Assembly (NCBI GenBank): GCA_017305635.1
Contig: JAFKKF010000009.1
Coordinates: 186,001 to 250,000, forward strand
Length of the DNA: 64,000 bases
Source of the DNA: Hyphomicrobiales bacterium
Lineage (GTDB): Bacteria; Pseudomonadota; Alphaproteobacteria; Rhizobiales; Kaistiaceae
Direction: 5' to 3'
A model generated the notes under the pieces. The model saw only the letters and a program-made list of their open reading frames with translations, was not told the origin of the DNA and did no database searches. Of this stretch, positions 1 to 9,043 are shown piece after piece. The first letter of the stretch is position 1; each line of letters starts with the position of its first letter. The position numbers were made by a program, and so were the translations under genes.

Positions 1-448
1 CGGCAATGGCGATGATGGCGTCGGGATGGACGTGGTCGACGAACTTCGCCGGCAGGAAGCCGTGCAGCGGCGTATCGATGGAGGCGGCGCGCGGATTGAG
101 GTTGAAGGTGCAGTGCGGCAGGTAGCCGACCATCTCGTCTTCGTGGGCCGGGCCGCGATAGAGCTTCTTCAGGGATTCGAGCCTGTCGAGGTAGAGGGTC
201 GAGAAGCCGTCGAGCTTCATCGAGCCGAGGTCGCCGCCGGAGCCCTTCACCCACAGCACCTCGACATCGGCGCCGGTGAGCGGATCGCGCTGCATCAGCT
301 TCGAGGAAGTATTGCCACCGCCGAAATTGGTGATGCGCTGGTCCGAGCCGAGGAGGTTGGAGCGGTAGAGGAGGCGCTCCGGCAGGCTGAGGGTCGCGGC
401 ATGGGCCTCGTCCCACTGGTCGGCGAGGAGGGCGGCGTCGGTGCTCAT
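1..448 (-). CDS. rhaD: Bifunctional rhamnulose-1-phosphate aldolase / short-chain dehydrogenase, N-terminal part (cut by window edge)
   Basis: Read from the ATG at 448 leftwards, the frame stays open to base 1 (149 codons). The translation begins MSTDAALLADQWDEA and contains NFGGGNTSSK, WVKGSGGDLG and near the edge HVHPDAIIAIA, the class II aldolase pattern with an H-x-H zinc pair. In the RhaD family of rhizobia this aldolase domain is fused to a C-terminal SDR domain and acts in L-rhamnose breakdown (rhamnulose-1-phosphate to DHAP and lactaldehyde). The SDR half lies outside the window, so the fusion is inferred from the N-terminal sequence type only. Confidence 0.8.
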   Translation of the reverse strand, partial: MSTDAALLADQWDEAHAATLSLPERLLYRSNLLGSDQRITNFGGGNTSSKLMQRDPLTGADVEVLWVKGSGGDLGSMKLDGFSTLYLDRLESLKKLYRGPAHEDEMVGYLPHCTFNLNPRAASIDTPLHGFLPAKFVDHVHPDAIIAIA

Positions 449-545
449 GTCGGGCGTGACCTCTGGCGGGGTTGCTCTATTTTGAGGGGAGCATATAGCC
501 GCCAGGGTCAGGGCGCTTCAAGGAAACAGGGAAGGATTTCGCCAG

Positions 546-1208
546 ATGAGCCGTGGCAGCATCGGCCTCGATGACAGGCTGAACGACTATGTCGTGAAGA
601 ATCACGCGCCCGAGCATCCCGTGCTGGCGGAACTGCGTATCCTGACGGGTCGGATGCCCAATGCGCAGATGCAGATCGCGCCGGAGCAGGGCAAGTTCCT
701 CGCCTTCCTGGTCCACCTGATCGGCGCCACGAACACGCTCGAGGTCGGCACGTTCACGGGCTACAGCGCGCTCGCGGTGGCGCTGGCCCTGCCGGCGAAG
801 GGGAAGGTGGTCGCCTGCGACGTCAGCGAGGAATGGACGGGCATCGGCCGGAAATACTGGGAGAAGGCGGGCGTCGCGGCAAAGATCGACCTTCGCATCG
901 GGCCGGCGATCGACACGCTGAAGAAGCTGGCAGCCGAGGGCGGCGAGGGGCGGTTCGATTTCGCCTTCCTCGACGCGGAGAAGACGGAATATGACGACTA
1001 TTACGAACTGACCTTGCCGCTTCTCCGGAAGGGCGGGCTGGTGGCGCTCGACAACATGCTGCGGGACGGGGACGTGGCCGACCCGAAGGTGCAGGATCGC
1101 GGCACGAAGGCGATCCGCGCGCTGAACAGGAAGATCGCGGCCGATCCGCGGGTCGAGGCGGTCCTGCTGCCGCTCGGCGACGGGCTGACGGTGGCGCGGA
1201 AGCTCTGA
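546..1208 (+). CDS. SAM-dependent O-methyltransferase (class I, caffeoyl-CoA OMT-like)
   Basis: 220 residues, the usual size of the Methyltransf_3 family of cation-dependent catechol/caffeoyl-CoA O-methyltransferases. Motif I is visible as LEVGTFTGYSALAVALALP; the acidic residues FLDAEKTEYDDYY and LVALDNML follow, where the family places its metal-binding Asp/Asn. It is divergent from the rhaD-type gene and converges with the metal transporter gene 11 bases downstream. The small-molecule acceptor cannot be read from sequence. Start ATG taken because it gives the family N-terminus. Confidence 0.88.
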   Translation: MSRGSIGLDDRLNDYVVKNHAPEHPVLAELRILTGRMPNAQMQIAPEQGKFLAFLVHLIGATNTLEVGTFTGYSALAVALALPAKGKVVACDVSEEWTGIGRKYWEKAGVAAKIDLRIGPAIDTLKKLAAEGGEGRFDFAFLDAEKTEYDDYYELTLPLLRKGGLVALDNMLRDGDVADPKVQDRGTKAIRALNRKIAADPRVEAVLLPLGDGLTVARKL

Positions 1209-1219
1209 CGGGGGCGCGC

Positions 1220-2251
1220 CTACTTCAGCACGTTCGCCTTCGCCAGCGCCCAAAGGGTGACGCCGGAAACGGCGGCGATCAGCCCGACGACCCATACGAA
1301 GCCGCCGGCGCCATCCGTGAAGGGGAGGCTGCTGACATTCATGCCGAAGAGGCCGGTGATCAGCGTCGGCGGCAGGAAGAGGGCGGTGAGCACCGAAAGG
1401 ATGCGGAGCTGGCGGTTGGTCTGCTCGGCGAGGCGCACGCCGAGCTCGTCCTGCAGCAGGCGGGCACGGTCGCGCAGCTCCACGACGGCGTGGTCGATAT
1501 CGTCGAAGCGGGGCAGGATCCGCTCGGCTCCCGCCGCGATGGTGGCCGCGACGGGACCCCCTTCTTCCGCGTCGAGGCGGCGGAACAAGGTGCGCATGCC
1601 GTGGACGCGGCGGTGGATGCGGACCGAGGTCAGGCGAGCGACGCCGAGCGATTGGCGGTCGTCGCTGAGGTAGTCCTTCAGCAGCATGTCCTCGACGTGA
1701 TCGACCTCGCCGGACAGCCGGTCGACGAGGGCGTCGAGGCTCGACGCGATCTGCTCGGCCATGGCGACCACGAGCCCGGCAGGCGAGGAGAAGGTCCGGC
1801 CGTGATGCATCTGTTCGCGTAGCGTCTCGACCGAGCGGAGGGGCGTGCGCCTTCCGGTGACGAGGATGCGCGAGGTGGCGGCAAAGCGGAGCGGGCCGAA
1901 GTCCTCGTCGCTGACCGCGAGCTCGTGGGTGAGGTCGAAGAAGATGCCGGCGACCTCGTCCCCCGCAACCGTGAGGGAGGGACTGTCACCCTTGCCGAAA
2001 AGGTGATCGAGGCCGGCCGCGGAGAGGCGGTCGACCAGCCACGGCCGGCAGCGCATGTCGGCGAGGTTGACATGAAGCCAGAGCCATACGTCCTCGGCCG
2101 GCCCGATCTCCGGCGCGGCGGCAATGGCGCGCACGCCATCGCGCCCGAAGCGATAGCCGCAGATCAGGCCGGGAAGGATCTCATCGAGGACGGCAACGGT
2201 CTGGCGGATGGGCGGGCTCCTGTCTTCTCCGCGGCGCAGCGGCCGCGGCAC
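1220..2251 (-). CDS. zntB: CorA-family divalent metal transporter, ZntB-like
   Basis: A large soluble N-terminal domain is followed by two C-terminal membrane helices; the loop signature after the first helix is FGMNVSSLPF. GMN is the CorA signature, whereas many ZntB proteins carry GIN. Overall organisation resembles ZntB, the Zn transporter of this superfamily. I prefer the GTG at 2251 (343 residues); the frame stays open to an ATG at 2413, but the extra 54 residues are Arg/Pro-rich and unlike the family. The transported ion (Zn or Mg) is not decided by sequence. Confidence 0.78.
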   Translation of the reverse strand: MPRPLRRGEDRSPPIRQTVAVLDEILPGLICGYRFGRDGVRAIAAAPEIGPAEDVWLWLHVNLADMRCRPWLVDRLSAAGLDHLFGKGDSPSLTVAGDEVAGIFFDLTHELAVSDEDFGPLRFAATSRILVTGRRTPLRSVETLREQMHHGRTFSSPAGLVVAMAEQIASSLDALVDRLSGEVDHVEDMLLKDYLSDDRQSLGVARLTSVRIHRRVHGMRTLFRRLDAEEGGPVAATIAAGAERILPRFDDIDHAVVELRDRARLLQDELGVRLAEQTNRQLRILSVLTALFLPPTLITGLFGMNVSSLPFTDGAGGFVWVVGLIAAVSGVTLWALAKANVLK

Positions 2252-2526
2252 GCTAGCCGCGTCGCTTATGACAAATGTGACAGCCTGCGCCTGCGCCCCG
2301 AAGGGGTTCTGCCAAAGCGGGAAAAGGACATAGCCGGCTCCGCCGCGAACCCGGGGCGGCGACCTTCGCACAGCGACGGTTTGACGCATGCGGCATATTC
2401 TGCAACCCTGCATCCCCTAAACGGCGCCGACATCGGGGGATGGCGGCGTCCGGGGGGGTAGGGGATGCCGTCAGTCTCGGTTCGTTGCCGGAAACGCGTT
2501 CCGTCCCGTCGCGGGATGGACGCCTG

Positions 2527-3039
2527 ATGCCAGGGCCGCTGGTCGCCTTCGTACGCATCGTGGATGAGGTGAACCGGCGTGTCGGCCGGTTCGCGATCTA
2601 CCTGTTCTACGTGCTCGCCGCGATCCTGCTCTGGGCGACGATCTCGCGCGTCCTGTTACATCAACCGGTCAACTGGGCCATCGAGATGTCCCAGTTCATC
2701 CTTTCGGCCTACTACCTCCTCGGCGGCGCCTATTCCATGCAGCTCGACGCCCATGTGCGCATGGACCTGATCTATGGCGCGCTGTCGCCGCGCCGGCGCG
2801 CGATCACCGACGCGATCACGATCCTCTTCGTGATCTTCTATTTGGTCGTGCTCTTCGCCGGCGGGCTGTCGGCGACCAACTACGCCATCGTCTACCACCA
2901 GAAGAACTATTCCTCCTGGGCGCCGCTCCTGTGGCCGGTGAAGGTGGCGATGACCATCGGCATCTTCCTGATGCTGCTCCAGACGATCGCCACCTTCATC
3001 AAGGACGTCGCAGCGGCGCGCGGGAAGCCGATCGCATGA
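2527..3039 (+). CDS. dctQ: TRAP transporter small permease (DctQ type)
   Basis: 170 residues with four predicted membrane helices, starting MPGPLVAFVRIVDEVNRR. A conserved DctQ-like stretch (HVRMDLIYG, SPRRRA) sits between helices 2 and 3. It pairs with DctM in TRAP transporters that use a sodium gradient to import organic acids and related solutes. Its stop overlaps the dctM start (ATGA at 3036-3039), which implies translational coupling. An upstream in-frame ATG at 2440 would add 29 residues of low-complexity sequence and is less likely. Confidence 0.85.
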   Translation: MPGPLVAFVRIVDEVNRRVGRFAIYLFYVLAAILLWATISRVLLHQPVNWAIEMSQFILSAYYLLGGAYSMQLDAHVRMDLIYGALSPRRRAITDAITILFVIFYLVVLFAGGLSATNYAIVYHQKNYSSWAPLLWPVKVAMTIGIFLMLLQTIATFIKDVAAARGKPIA

Positions 3040-4361
3040 GCTCGGAGTTCATCACCCTCTTCATGTTCGCGACGATGATGGTGCTGCTCCTCACCGGGCA
3101 GCGCGTCTTCGGCGTGATCGGCTTCGTCGGGACGGCGGCGGCGCTCTGGCTGTGGGGGCAGGGCTCGTTCGAGATGCCCTTCAACGCGGCGTTCCAGGTG
3201 CTCAACTGGTATCCGCTGATCACCGTGCCGTTCTTCGTCTACATGGGCTACATCCTCTCGGAGTCCGGCATCGCCAGCAACCTCTACCGGATGTTCCACG
3301 TCTGGTTCGGGCCGGTGCATGGCGGGCTGGCGCTCGGCACGATCGGCCTGATGGTGCTGATCTCCTGCATGAACGGCCTGTCGGTTGCCGGCATGGCGAT
3401 CGGCGCGACCGTGGCGCTGCCGGAACTGCTGCGCCGCGGCTACGACAAGAAGATGGTCTCCGGCGTCATCCAGGCGGGATCGTCGCTCGGCATCCTGATC
3501 CCGCCGAGCGTGGTGCTGGTGCTCTACGCCATGATCGCGCGCCAGCCGGTGCTGCAGCTCTGGCTCGCCGGCATCGTGCCGGGCCTGATGATGGCGGCGA
3601 TCTTCGCGATCTACATCTACGTTCGCTGCCGCATCAATCCCGCGCTCGCGCCGATCATGCCGGCGGAGGAGCGGGCGCAGATAACCTGGCGCCAGCGGTT
3701 CTCGCTGCTCCGCGAGGGCCTGATGCCGCTCGCCATCTTCGGCATCATGATGGGCTTCTTCCTGACCGGCGTCACCAGCCTCGTGGAGAGCTCGGCGGTC
3801 GGCGCGCTGCTCGCCGTGCTCGCCGCGGCGATCGAGCGGAAGCTCACCTGGAAGGTGCTGGAGGATTCGGCGCGCAACACGCTGACGGTGAGCTGCATGT
3901 TCATGTGGATCATCCTCGCGGCGCTCTGCTTCTCCTCGGTCTATGACGGGCTCGGCGCGGTGAAGGCGATCGAGAGCCTCCTGGTCAAGACGTGGGATTT
4001 CGATCCCTGGACGATCCTGATCCTGATGCTCTTCTCGTTCATCATCATGGGGACGTTCCTCGACGACACGGCGATGCTGGTCATCGTCGCGCCGCTCTAC
4101 ATCCCGCTGGTGATCAAGCTCGGCTTCAACCCGATCTGGTTCGGCGTGCTCTACACGGTCACCTGCCAGATCGCCTACATCACGCCGCCCTTCGGCTACA
4201 ACCTGTTCCTGATGCGGGCCATGGCGCCGCCCGAGATCACGCTGATGGACATCTATCGCTCCATCGTGCCGTTCTTCTTCCTGATGGTGCTGTCGATGAT
4301 CATCCTGATGATCTTCCCGCAGATTACCCTGTGGCTGCCCGGGCTCTATGCCGCCCGCTGA
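3036..4361 (+). CDS. dctM: TRAP transporter large permease (DctM type)
   Basis: 441 residues, almost entirely hydrophobic, with about a dozen helices; full length for DctM. Typical family segments are seen: SCMNGLSVAGMAIGATVALPEL, GSSLGILIPPSVVLVLYAM and, near the end, GTFLDDTAMLVIVAPL and YITPPFGYNLFLMR. It forms the transport channel with the preceding DctQ. Start ATG is inside the dctQ stop. The binding-protein gene follows after 61 bases, so all three TRAP components are present in the order Q-M-P. Confidence 0.93.
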   Translation: MSSEFITLFMFATMMVLLLTGQRVFGVIGFVGTAAALWLWGQGSFEMPFNAAFQVLNWYPLITVPFFVYMGYILSESGIASNLYRMFHVWFGPVHGGLALGTIGLMVLISCMNGLSVAGMAIGATVALPELLRRGYDKKMVSGVIQAGSSLGILIPPSVVLVLYAMIARQPVLQLWLAGIVPGLMMAAIFAIYIYVRCRINPALAPIMPAEERAQITWRQRFSLLREGLMPLAIFGIMMGFFLTGVTSLVESSAVGALLAVLAAAIERKLTWKVLEDSARNTLTVSCMFMWIILAALCFSSVYDGLGAVKAIESLLVKTWDFDPWTILILMLFSFIIMGTFLDDTAMLVIVAPLYIPLVIKLGFNPIWFGVLYTVTCQIAYITPPFGYNLFLMRAMAPPEITLMDIYRSIVPFFFLMVLSMIILMIFPQITLWLPGLYAAR

Positions 4362-4422
4362 GGGCGCATGCGTGGCCGGCCGAACAGGTTCCCGAGTTTC
4401 GGCTGAAAGAGGAGAGTGGAAG

Positions 4423-5493
4423 ATGACAGAGACGAAGAACAGCCTGAGCAAGCGCCAATTCCTCAAGAAGGCGGGCCTCGTCACCTCGGCGGCGGCCGCC
4501 TCGACGCTGGCGGCGCCCTACGTCAAGGCGCAGGGCGCGCCGATCAAGTGGCGCCTGCAGACCTATGCCGGCCCGGCGCTTGCCGAGCACGTGATCAAGA
4601 ACTCCATCGACTGGTTCAACAAGGCCGCCAACGGCGAGATGGTCATCGACCTCTACACGGCCGACCAGCTGGTGCCGCAGGGCGAGCTCTTCCGCGCGGT
4701 GCAGGCGGGCACGATCGACGCCGCGCAGAGCGACGACGATTCCGCCGCGGCGCCGGTCGACGTGAAGGTGTTCGGCGCCTACTTCCCGTTCGCCTCACGC
4801 TATTCGCTCGACGTGCCGGCGCTCTGGCACTGGTACGGACTGAAGGAGATCTGGGAGGAGGCCTATGCCGAGATCCCGGACGTGACCTGGCTCTCGACCG
4901 GCTCGTGGGACCCGTGCAACTTCGCCACGACCAAGCCGATCAAGTCGGTGGAGGACCTGAACGGGCTCCGCGTCTACATGTTCCCGACCGGCGGCCAGTT
5001 CATGTCGCGCTTCGGCGTGGTGCCGGTCTCGCTGCCCTACGAGGACGTGCAGCCGGCGATCCAGACCGGCGAGCTCGACGGTATCTGCTGGTGCGGCATC
5101 ACCGAGTGCTACACGGTCGGCTGGGCCGACGTGACCAAGTACTACCTCACCAACAATATCTCCGGCGCCTGGGCGGGCTCGTACTTCGTCAATACCGAGA
5201 AGTGGAAGGCGGTGCCCGACCACCTGAAGCAGCTCTTGCAGCTCGCCATCGATGCGTCGCACTACTACCGCCAGCACTGGTACTGGTGGGGCGAGGCGCA
5301 TTACCGCACGACCGGCGGCAAGCTCGAGCTGACCACCATTCCCGAATCGGAATGGGGGAAGATAGAGGGCGAGGCGGTCAAGTTCTGGGACGAAATCGCC
5401 GCCCAGAGCCCGCGCAGCGCCAAGGTGGTCGAGATCATCAAGGCCTATACCGAGACGATGAAGAAGGCCGGCCCGCCCTACCGCTACGGCTGA
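4423..5493 (+). CDS. dctP: TRAP transporter substrate-binding protein (DctP type)
   Basis: 356 residues, preceded by a good ribosome site (aaagaggag, 4407-4415). The N-terminus carries a Tat-like signal with KR in place of the usual RR (SKRQFLKKAG) and a cleavage region at YVKAQGAP. The mature part has the DctP fold pattern: LQTYAGPALAEHV, TADQLVPQGELFRAVQAGT, VSLPYEDVQPAIQTGELDG. The family binds carboxylates through an Arg around LNGLRVYM (residues 185-195). The middle is rich in Trp and Tyr, which may hint at a less simple substrate. Ligand unknown. Confidence 0.9.
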   Translation: MTETKNSLSKRQFLKKAGLVTSAAAASTLAAPYVKAQGAPIKWRLQTYAGPALAEHVIKNSIDWFNKAANGEMVIDLYTADQLVPQGELFRAVQAGTIDAAQSDDDSAAAPVDVKVFGAYFPFASRYSLDVPALWHWYGLKEIWEEAYAEIPDVTWLSTGSWDPCNFATTKPIKSVEDLNGLRVYMFPTGGQFMSRFGVVPVSLPYEDVQPAIQTGELDGICWCGITECYTVGWADVTKYYLTNNISGAWAGSYFVNTEKWKAVPDHLKQLLQLAIDASHYYRQHWYWWGEAHYRTTGGKLELTTIPESEWGKIEGEAVKFWDEIAAQSPRSAKVVEIIKAYTETMKKAGPPYRYG

Positions 5494-5612
5494 TCGGCAG
5501 AAGCGACGGGATGCTGTATGCTCCGGGCCCGCGCGGGTCCGGAGCCGGCGGCCCGATGGCCGTGGCGTCGGACCGCGCGGGTTGGTCGTTTCCTTGAAGG
5601 GGCTGTCTTTCC

Positions 5613-6983
5613 ATGCAGGGCATGCTGACGATGCAGCAGCTCGCCGCAGCGGTTTCCGCCGGCGAGATCGATACGGTCGTGGTCGCTTTCCCGGACATGC
5701 AGGGCCGCCTCATCGGCAAGCGCATGCAGGCCGAGTATTTCCTCGACAGCGCGCATGTCGAGACCCATGGCTGCGACTACCTGCTCGCCAACGACATCGA
5801 CATGGAGCCGGTGCCCGGCTACGCGGCGGCGAACTGGGGAAGGGGCTATGGCGACTTCGTCATGAAGCCGGACCTGGCGACGCTCCGGCGCACGCCGTGG
5901 CTGCCGGGCTCGGCGCTGGTGCTCTGCGACGTCCTCGACCATCACCATCACACGCCGGTGCCCCATGCGCCGCGCGGCATCCTCCAGAAGCAGGTGAAGC
6001 GGCTGGAGGCGATGAAGATGAGCGCCTTCTTCGCCTCGGAGCTCGAATTCTACCTGTTCGACGAGACCTATGAGTCGGCCGCGGAAAAGGACTTCCGCAA
6101 CCTGAAGACGGCGGGCAGCTACATCGAGGACTATCACATCTTCCAGACCGCCAAGGAGGAGGGCGTGATGCGCGCCATCCGACGCGGGCTGGAGGGCGCC
6201 GGCATTCCGGTGGAGAATTCCAAGGGCGAGTGGGGGCCGGGGCAGGAGGAGATCAACGTCCGCTACGCCGATGCGCTGACCATGGCGGACCGGCACGCGA
6301 TCCTGAAGAATGCCTGCAAGGAGATCGCCTTTGGGCAGGGGAAGGCGATCACCTTCATGTCCAAGTGGCGCTTCGACCTCGCCGGCTCGTCCAGCCACAT
6401 CCATTCCTCGCTCTGGGACGCGGGCGGAAAGAAGCCGCTCTTCCTCGACCCGAAGGGCGAGCACGGCATGTCGAAGCTGATGCGCCACTACGTCGCCGGG
6501 CAATTGGCCCATGCGCGCGAGATCACCTGGTTCCTCGCGCCCTACATCAATTCCTACAAGCGCTTCCAGGTCGGCACCTTCGCGCCGACCAAGGCGATCT
6601 GGTCGATGGACAACCGCACCGCCGGCTACCGGCTGTGCGGCGCCGGGACGAAGGGCATCCGCATCGAGTGCCGCATCGGCGGGGCCGACCTCAACCCGTA
6701 CCTCGCCTTCGCGGCGCTGCTCGCGGCGGGGCTTTCCGGCATCGAGAACGAGATGGAGCTGGAGGCGCCCTTCGTCGGCGACGCCTATTACGGCAAGCGG
6801 CTGCGCGAGGTGCCGAAGACGCTCCGGGAAGCCATCGACACGATGAAGAAGTCGAAGATGCTGCGCAGCGCCTTCGGCGACGACGTGGTCGACCACTATG
6901 TCCATACGGCCGAGTGGGAACAGTTCGAATATGACCGCCGGATCACCGACTGGGAGCTGAAGCGCGGGTTCGAGCGGTATTGA
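5613..6983 (+). CDS. Glutamine synthetase-family ligase (probable gamma-glutamyl-amine synthetase)
   Basis: 456 residues, length of type I glutamine synthetases and of the gamma-glutamyl amide ligases PuuA, IpuC and GlnA4. Metal-site motifs are intact: ELEFYLF (ExE), GPGQEEINV, GSSSHIHSSLW, NSYKRF, NRTAGYRLCG and RIECRIGGADLNPYLA. It is not in a typical glnA-glnB context; it stands between a TRAP importer and two dehydrogenases. That setting favours ATP-dependent gamma-glutamylation of an amine over ammonia assimilation. This is inference from context; the acceptor is unknown. Confidence 0.85.
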   Translation: MQGMLTMQQLAAAVSAGEIDTVVVAFPDMQGRLIGKRMQAEYFLDSAHVETHGCDYLLANDIDMEPVPGYAAANWGRGYGDFVMKPDLATLRRTPWLPGSALVLCDVLDHHHHTPVPHAPRGILQKQVKRLEAMKMSAFFASELEFYLFDETYESAAEKDFRNLKTAGSYIEDYHIFQTAKEEGVMRAIRRGLEGAGIPVENSKGEWGPGQEEINVRYADALTMADRHAILKNACKEIAFGQGKAITFMSKWRFDLAGSSSHIHSSLWDAGGKKPLFLDPKGEHGMSKLMRHYVAGQLAHAREITWFLAPYINSYKRFQVGTFAPTKAIWSMDNRTAGYRLCGAGTKGIRIECRIGGADLNPYLAFAALLAAGLSGIENEMELEAPFVGDAYYGKRLREVPKTLREAIDTMKKSKMLRSAFGDDVVDHYVHTAEWEQFEYDRRITDWELKRGFERY

Positions 6984-7002
6984 GCCGGCGACGCGCAGTG
7001 AT

Positions 7003-7050
7003 GCCTTCCCTCGCCATTGGTCATCCTTGGCACGACCAATGGGGAAGGGG
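7003..7050. repeat. Long intergenic hairpin behind the ligase gene
   Basis: The arms ccattggtc (7014-7022) and gaccaatgg (7034-7042) pair perfectly around an 11-base loop. Flanking ccttccc and ggggaagg can extend the stem. No run of T follows, so it is more likely an mRNA-stabilising or processing structure than a strong terminator. Confidence 0.45.
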
Positions 7051-7060
7051 GATGCTAGAG

Positions 7061-7101
7061 AAAGGAAGACGTGGATGGCCGGCACAAGGCCGGCCATGAC
7101 G
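7061..7101. repeat. Dispersed palindromic repeat, family A, copy 1
   Basis: The segment reads aaaggaagacgtggatggcc followed by ggcacaaggccggccatgacg. A near-identical copy lies at 41934-41974. The core atggccgg/ccggccat is self-complementary. It is intergenic in both places and fits the REP-like repeats scattered through rhizobial chromosomes. Read as coding, it yields the spurious peptide MAGTRPAMT. Confidence 0.7.
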
Positions 7102-7153
7102 TTGAGCGGATCACTGGCGTGACCTTTTCCTTCCTCAGGCGTATGGCGGTGGC

Positions 7154-8554
7154 ATGAACGCGATCCTGAAGATCATCTCCCCGGTGGACGGCTCGGTCTA
7201 TGCTGAGCGGCCGCTCGCCGACGACGCGACCGTGCGGGCGACGCTGGAGCGGGCGAAGAAGGCGCAGCGCGACTGGCGCCGGGTGCCGGTCGGCGAGCGG
7301 GTAAAGGTTGGCACGGCCTTCGTCGATGCCATGGTCGCCGACAAGGCGCGGGTGGGCGAGTTGCTCGCCTGGCAGATGGGCCGGCCGATCCGCTACGGGG
7401 CCGGCGAGGTGCGCGGCTTCGAGGAGCGCGCCCGCTACATGATCGCGGTCGCGGAAGCCTCGCTCGCCGACATCGATCCGGGCCCGAAAGAGGGCTTCAA
7501 GCGGTATGTCAGGCGCGAGCCGCTCGGCGTGGTGCTCAACCTGCCGGCCTGGAACTTCCCCTACATGACGGCGCTGAACGCGGTGCTGCCCGCGATCCTC
7601 GCCGGCAATACGGTGGTGATGAAGCATTCGAGCCAGACGGCGCTGGTAGCGGAGCATTTCGCCCAGTGCTTCGCCAAGGCCGGGCTGCCGGAGGGCGTGT
7701 TCCAGGCCCTCACCATGTCGCACGAGGCGACGGCAAGGGCGATCTCGTCAGGCCTCGTCGACCAGGTCGGCTTCACCGGCTCGACCGCGGGCGGGCGCTC
7801 GATCATGGCGGCGGTGGCGGCGGCGCCGAACTTCCCGGCGACGTGCCTGGAGCTCGGCGGCAAGGATCCGGCCTATGTCCGCGCCGATGCCAACCTTGCC
7901 TTCGCGGTCGAGAACGTCATCGACGGCGCCTTCTTCAATTCCGGGCAGTCGTGCTGCGCGGTCGAGCGCATCTATGTCCACGAGGCGGTCTATGACGCCT
8001 TCGTCGAGCAGGCGGTGGCGGCGGTCAATTCCTACGTCCTCGGCAACCCGACCGACGAGGCGACGACGCTTGGGCCGGTAGTGAGGACGGGCGCGGCGGA
8101 GATGGTGCGCGGGCAGGTGGACAAAGCGGTGCGGCAGGGGGCGAAGGCGCTGATCGACACGAAGCGCTTCGCCGCCGACAAGGCGGGCACGCCCTACCTC
8201 GCGCCGCAGCTCCTCGTCGACGTCGACCATTCGATGGAGATCATGACGGCGGAGACCTTCGGGCCGGCGCATGGCGTGATGAAGGTGAAGTCTGACGAGG
8301 AGGCGATCCGGCTCATGAACGATTCGCCCTTCGGCCTGACGGCCTCAGTATGGACCGAGGACGTGGCGGCGGCGGAGAAGATCGGCGACCAGATCGAGAC
8401 CGGCACCTGGTACATGAACCGGGCCGACTATCTCGACCCGGCACTCGCCTGGGTAGGCGTCAAGGAATCCGGGCGCGGCGTGACGCTCTCCAAGGTCGGC
8501 TACGAGCATCTGACGCGGCCGAAGAGCTTCCACCTCCGTACGAAGACAGGCTGA
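7154..8554 (+). CDS. NAD(P)-dependent aldehyde dehydrogenase
   Basis: 466 residues of the ALDH superfamily. The general base lies in CLELGGKDP (Glu233) and the nucleophile in FNSGQSC (Cys267); the 34-residue spacing is that of the family. The nucleotide-binding pattern GFTGSTAGGR precedes them, and WNFPYMTALNAVLPAILAGN is typical. The C-terminus ends with VGVKESGRGVTLSKVGYEHL. It lies behind the glutamine-synthetase-like gene and 3 bases before the PH-domain gene, so co-expression is likely. It probably oxidises the aldehyde made by the downstream alcohol dehydrogenase. Confidence 0.92.
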   Translation: MNAILKIISPVDGSVYAERPLADDATVRATLERAKKAQRDWRRVPVGERVKVGTAFVDAMVADKARVGELLAWQMGRPIRYGAGEVRGFEERARYMIAVAEASLADIDPGPKEGFKRYVRREPLGVVLNLPAWNFPYMTALNAVLPAILAGNTVVMKHSSQTALVAEHFAQCFAKAGLPEGVFQALTMSHEATARAISSGLVDQVGFTGSTAGGRSIMAAVAAAPNFPATCLELGGKDPAYVRADANLAFAVENVIDGAFFNSGQSCCAVERIYVHEAVYDAFVEQAVAAVNSYVLGNPTDEATTLGPVVRTGAAEMVRGQVDKAVRQGAKALIDTKRFAADKAGTPYLAPQLLVDVDHSMEIMTAETFGPAHGVMKVKSDEEAIRLMNDSPFGLTASVWTEDVAAAEKIGDQIETGTWYMNRADYLDPALAWVGVKESGRGVTLSKVGYEHLTRPKSFHLRTKTG

Positions 8555-8557
8555 GAC

Positions 8558-9016
8558 ATGGGCTATCTCGACCGCGTGCTCGAGCCGGGCGAGACGGTCG
8601 CCTACGAGGCGAAGCTCTCCTGGGTCGGCTACCTGCCGGGCATCGGGCTGCTCGCCGCCGCGATCGTGCTGGCGATCGTCGCGCGGCTGGTCATTGCCAG
8701 CAATGGCTGGGCGACGGCGGTCGGCGTCGTCGTGCTGATCCCGGCGCTCTACTTCCTCGGCAAGGCCTGGTTCGACCGCTGGACGACGGAGATCGCGATC
8801 ACCAATCGCCGCGTCATCTTCAAGTGGGGCTTCATCCGCCGGCACACGATCGAGATGAGCCTCGACAAGGTGGAGAGCGTCGACGTCAGCCAGTCGATCG
8901 TCGGTCGCATCCTCAACTATGGCGACGTCACGGTGCGCGGCACGGGCGCCGGCTTCCAGCCGCTCCGCGGGATCGACAATCCGCTCCAGTTCCGCACGCG
9001 GCTGACCGCGCACTGA
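8558..9016 (+). CDS. Small membrane protein with bacterial PH domain (bPH2 / YdbS-like)
   Basis: 152 residues. Two closely spaced hydrophobic segments (about residues 26-47 and 50-68) precede the bPH2 core, with TEIAITNRRVIFKWGFIRR and the strands LDKVESVDVSQSIVGRILNYGDVTVRGTG, split here by a short loop. It sits 3 bases after the aldehyde dehydrogenase stop and 27 bases before the alcohol dehydrogenase. No catalytic role is known for this family, so its place inside a catabolic run is odd. It may only be a passenger. Confidence 0.85.
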   Translation: MGYLDRVLEPGETVAYEAKLSWVGYLPGIGLLAAAIVLAIVARLVIASNGWATAVGVVVLIPALYFLGKAWFDRWTTEIAITNRRVIFKWGFIRRHTIEMSLDKVESVDVSQSIVGRILNYGDVTVRGTGAGFQPLRGIDNPLQFRTRLTAH

Positions 9017-9043
9017 CGTGCTTCAAGGACAAGGCTGAATGCC

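Noticed and set aside
26..574. Plus-strand frame at the window start
   Set aside because: Antisense of the rhaD-type gene, whose minus-strand translation has the conserved aldolase motifs.
2381..2410. ttgacg upstream of the TRAP genes as a sigma-70 promoter
   Set aside because: No acceptable -10 box 16-18 bases downstream.
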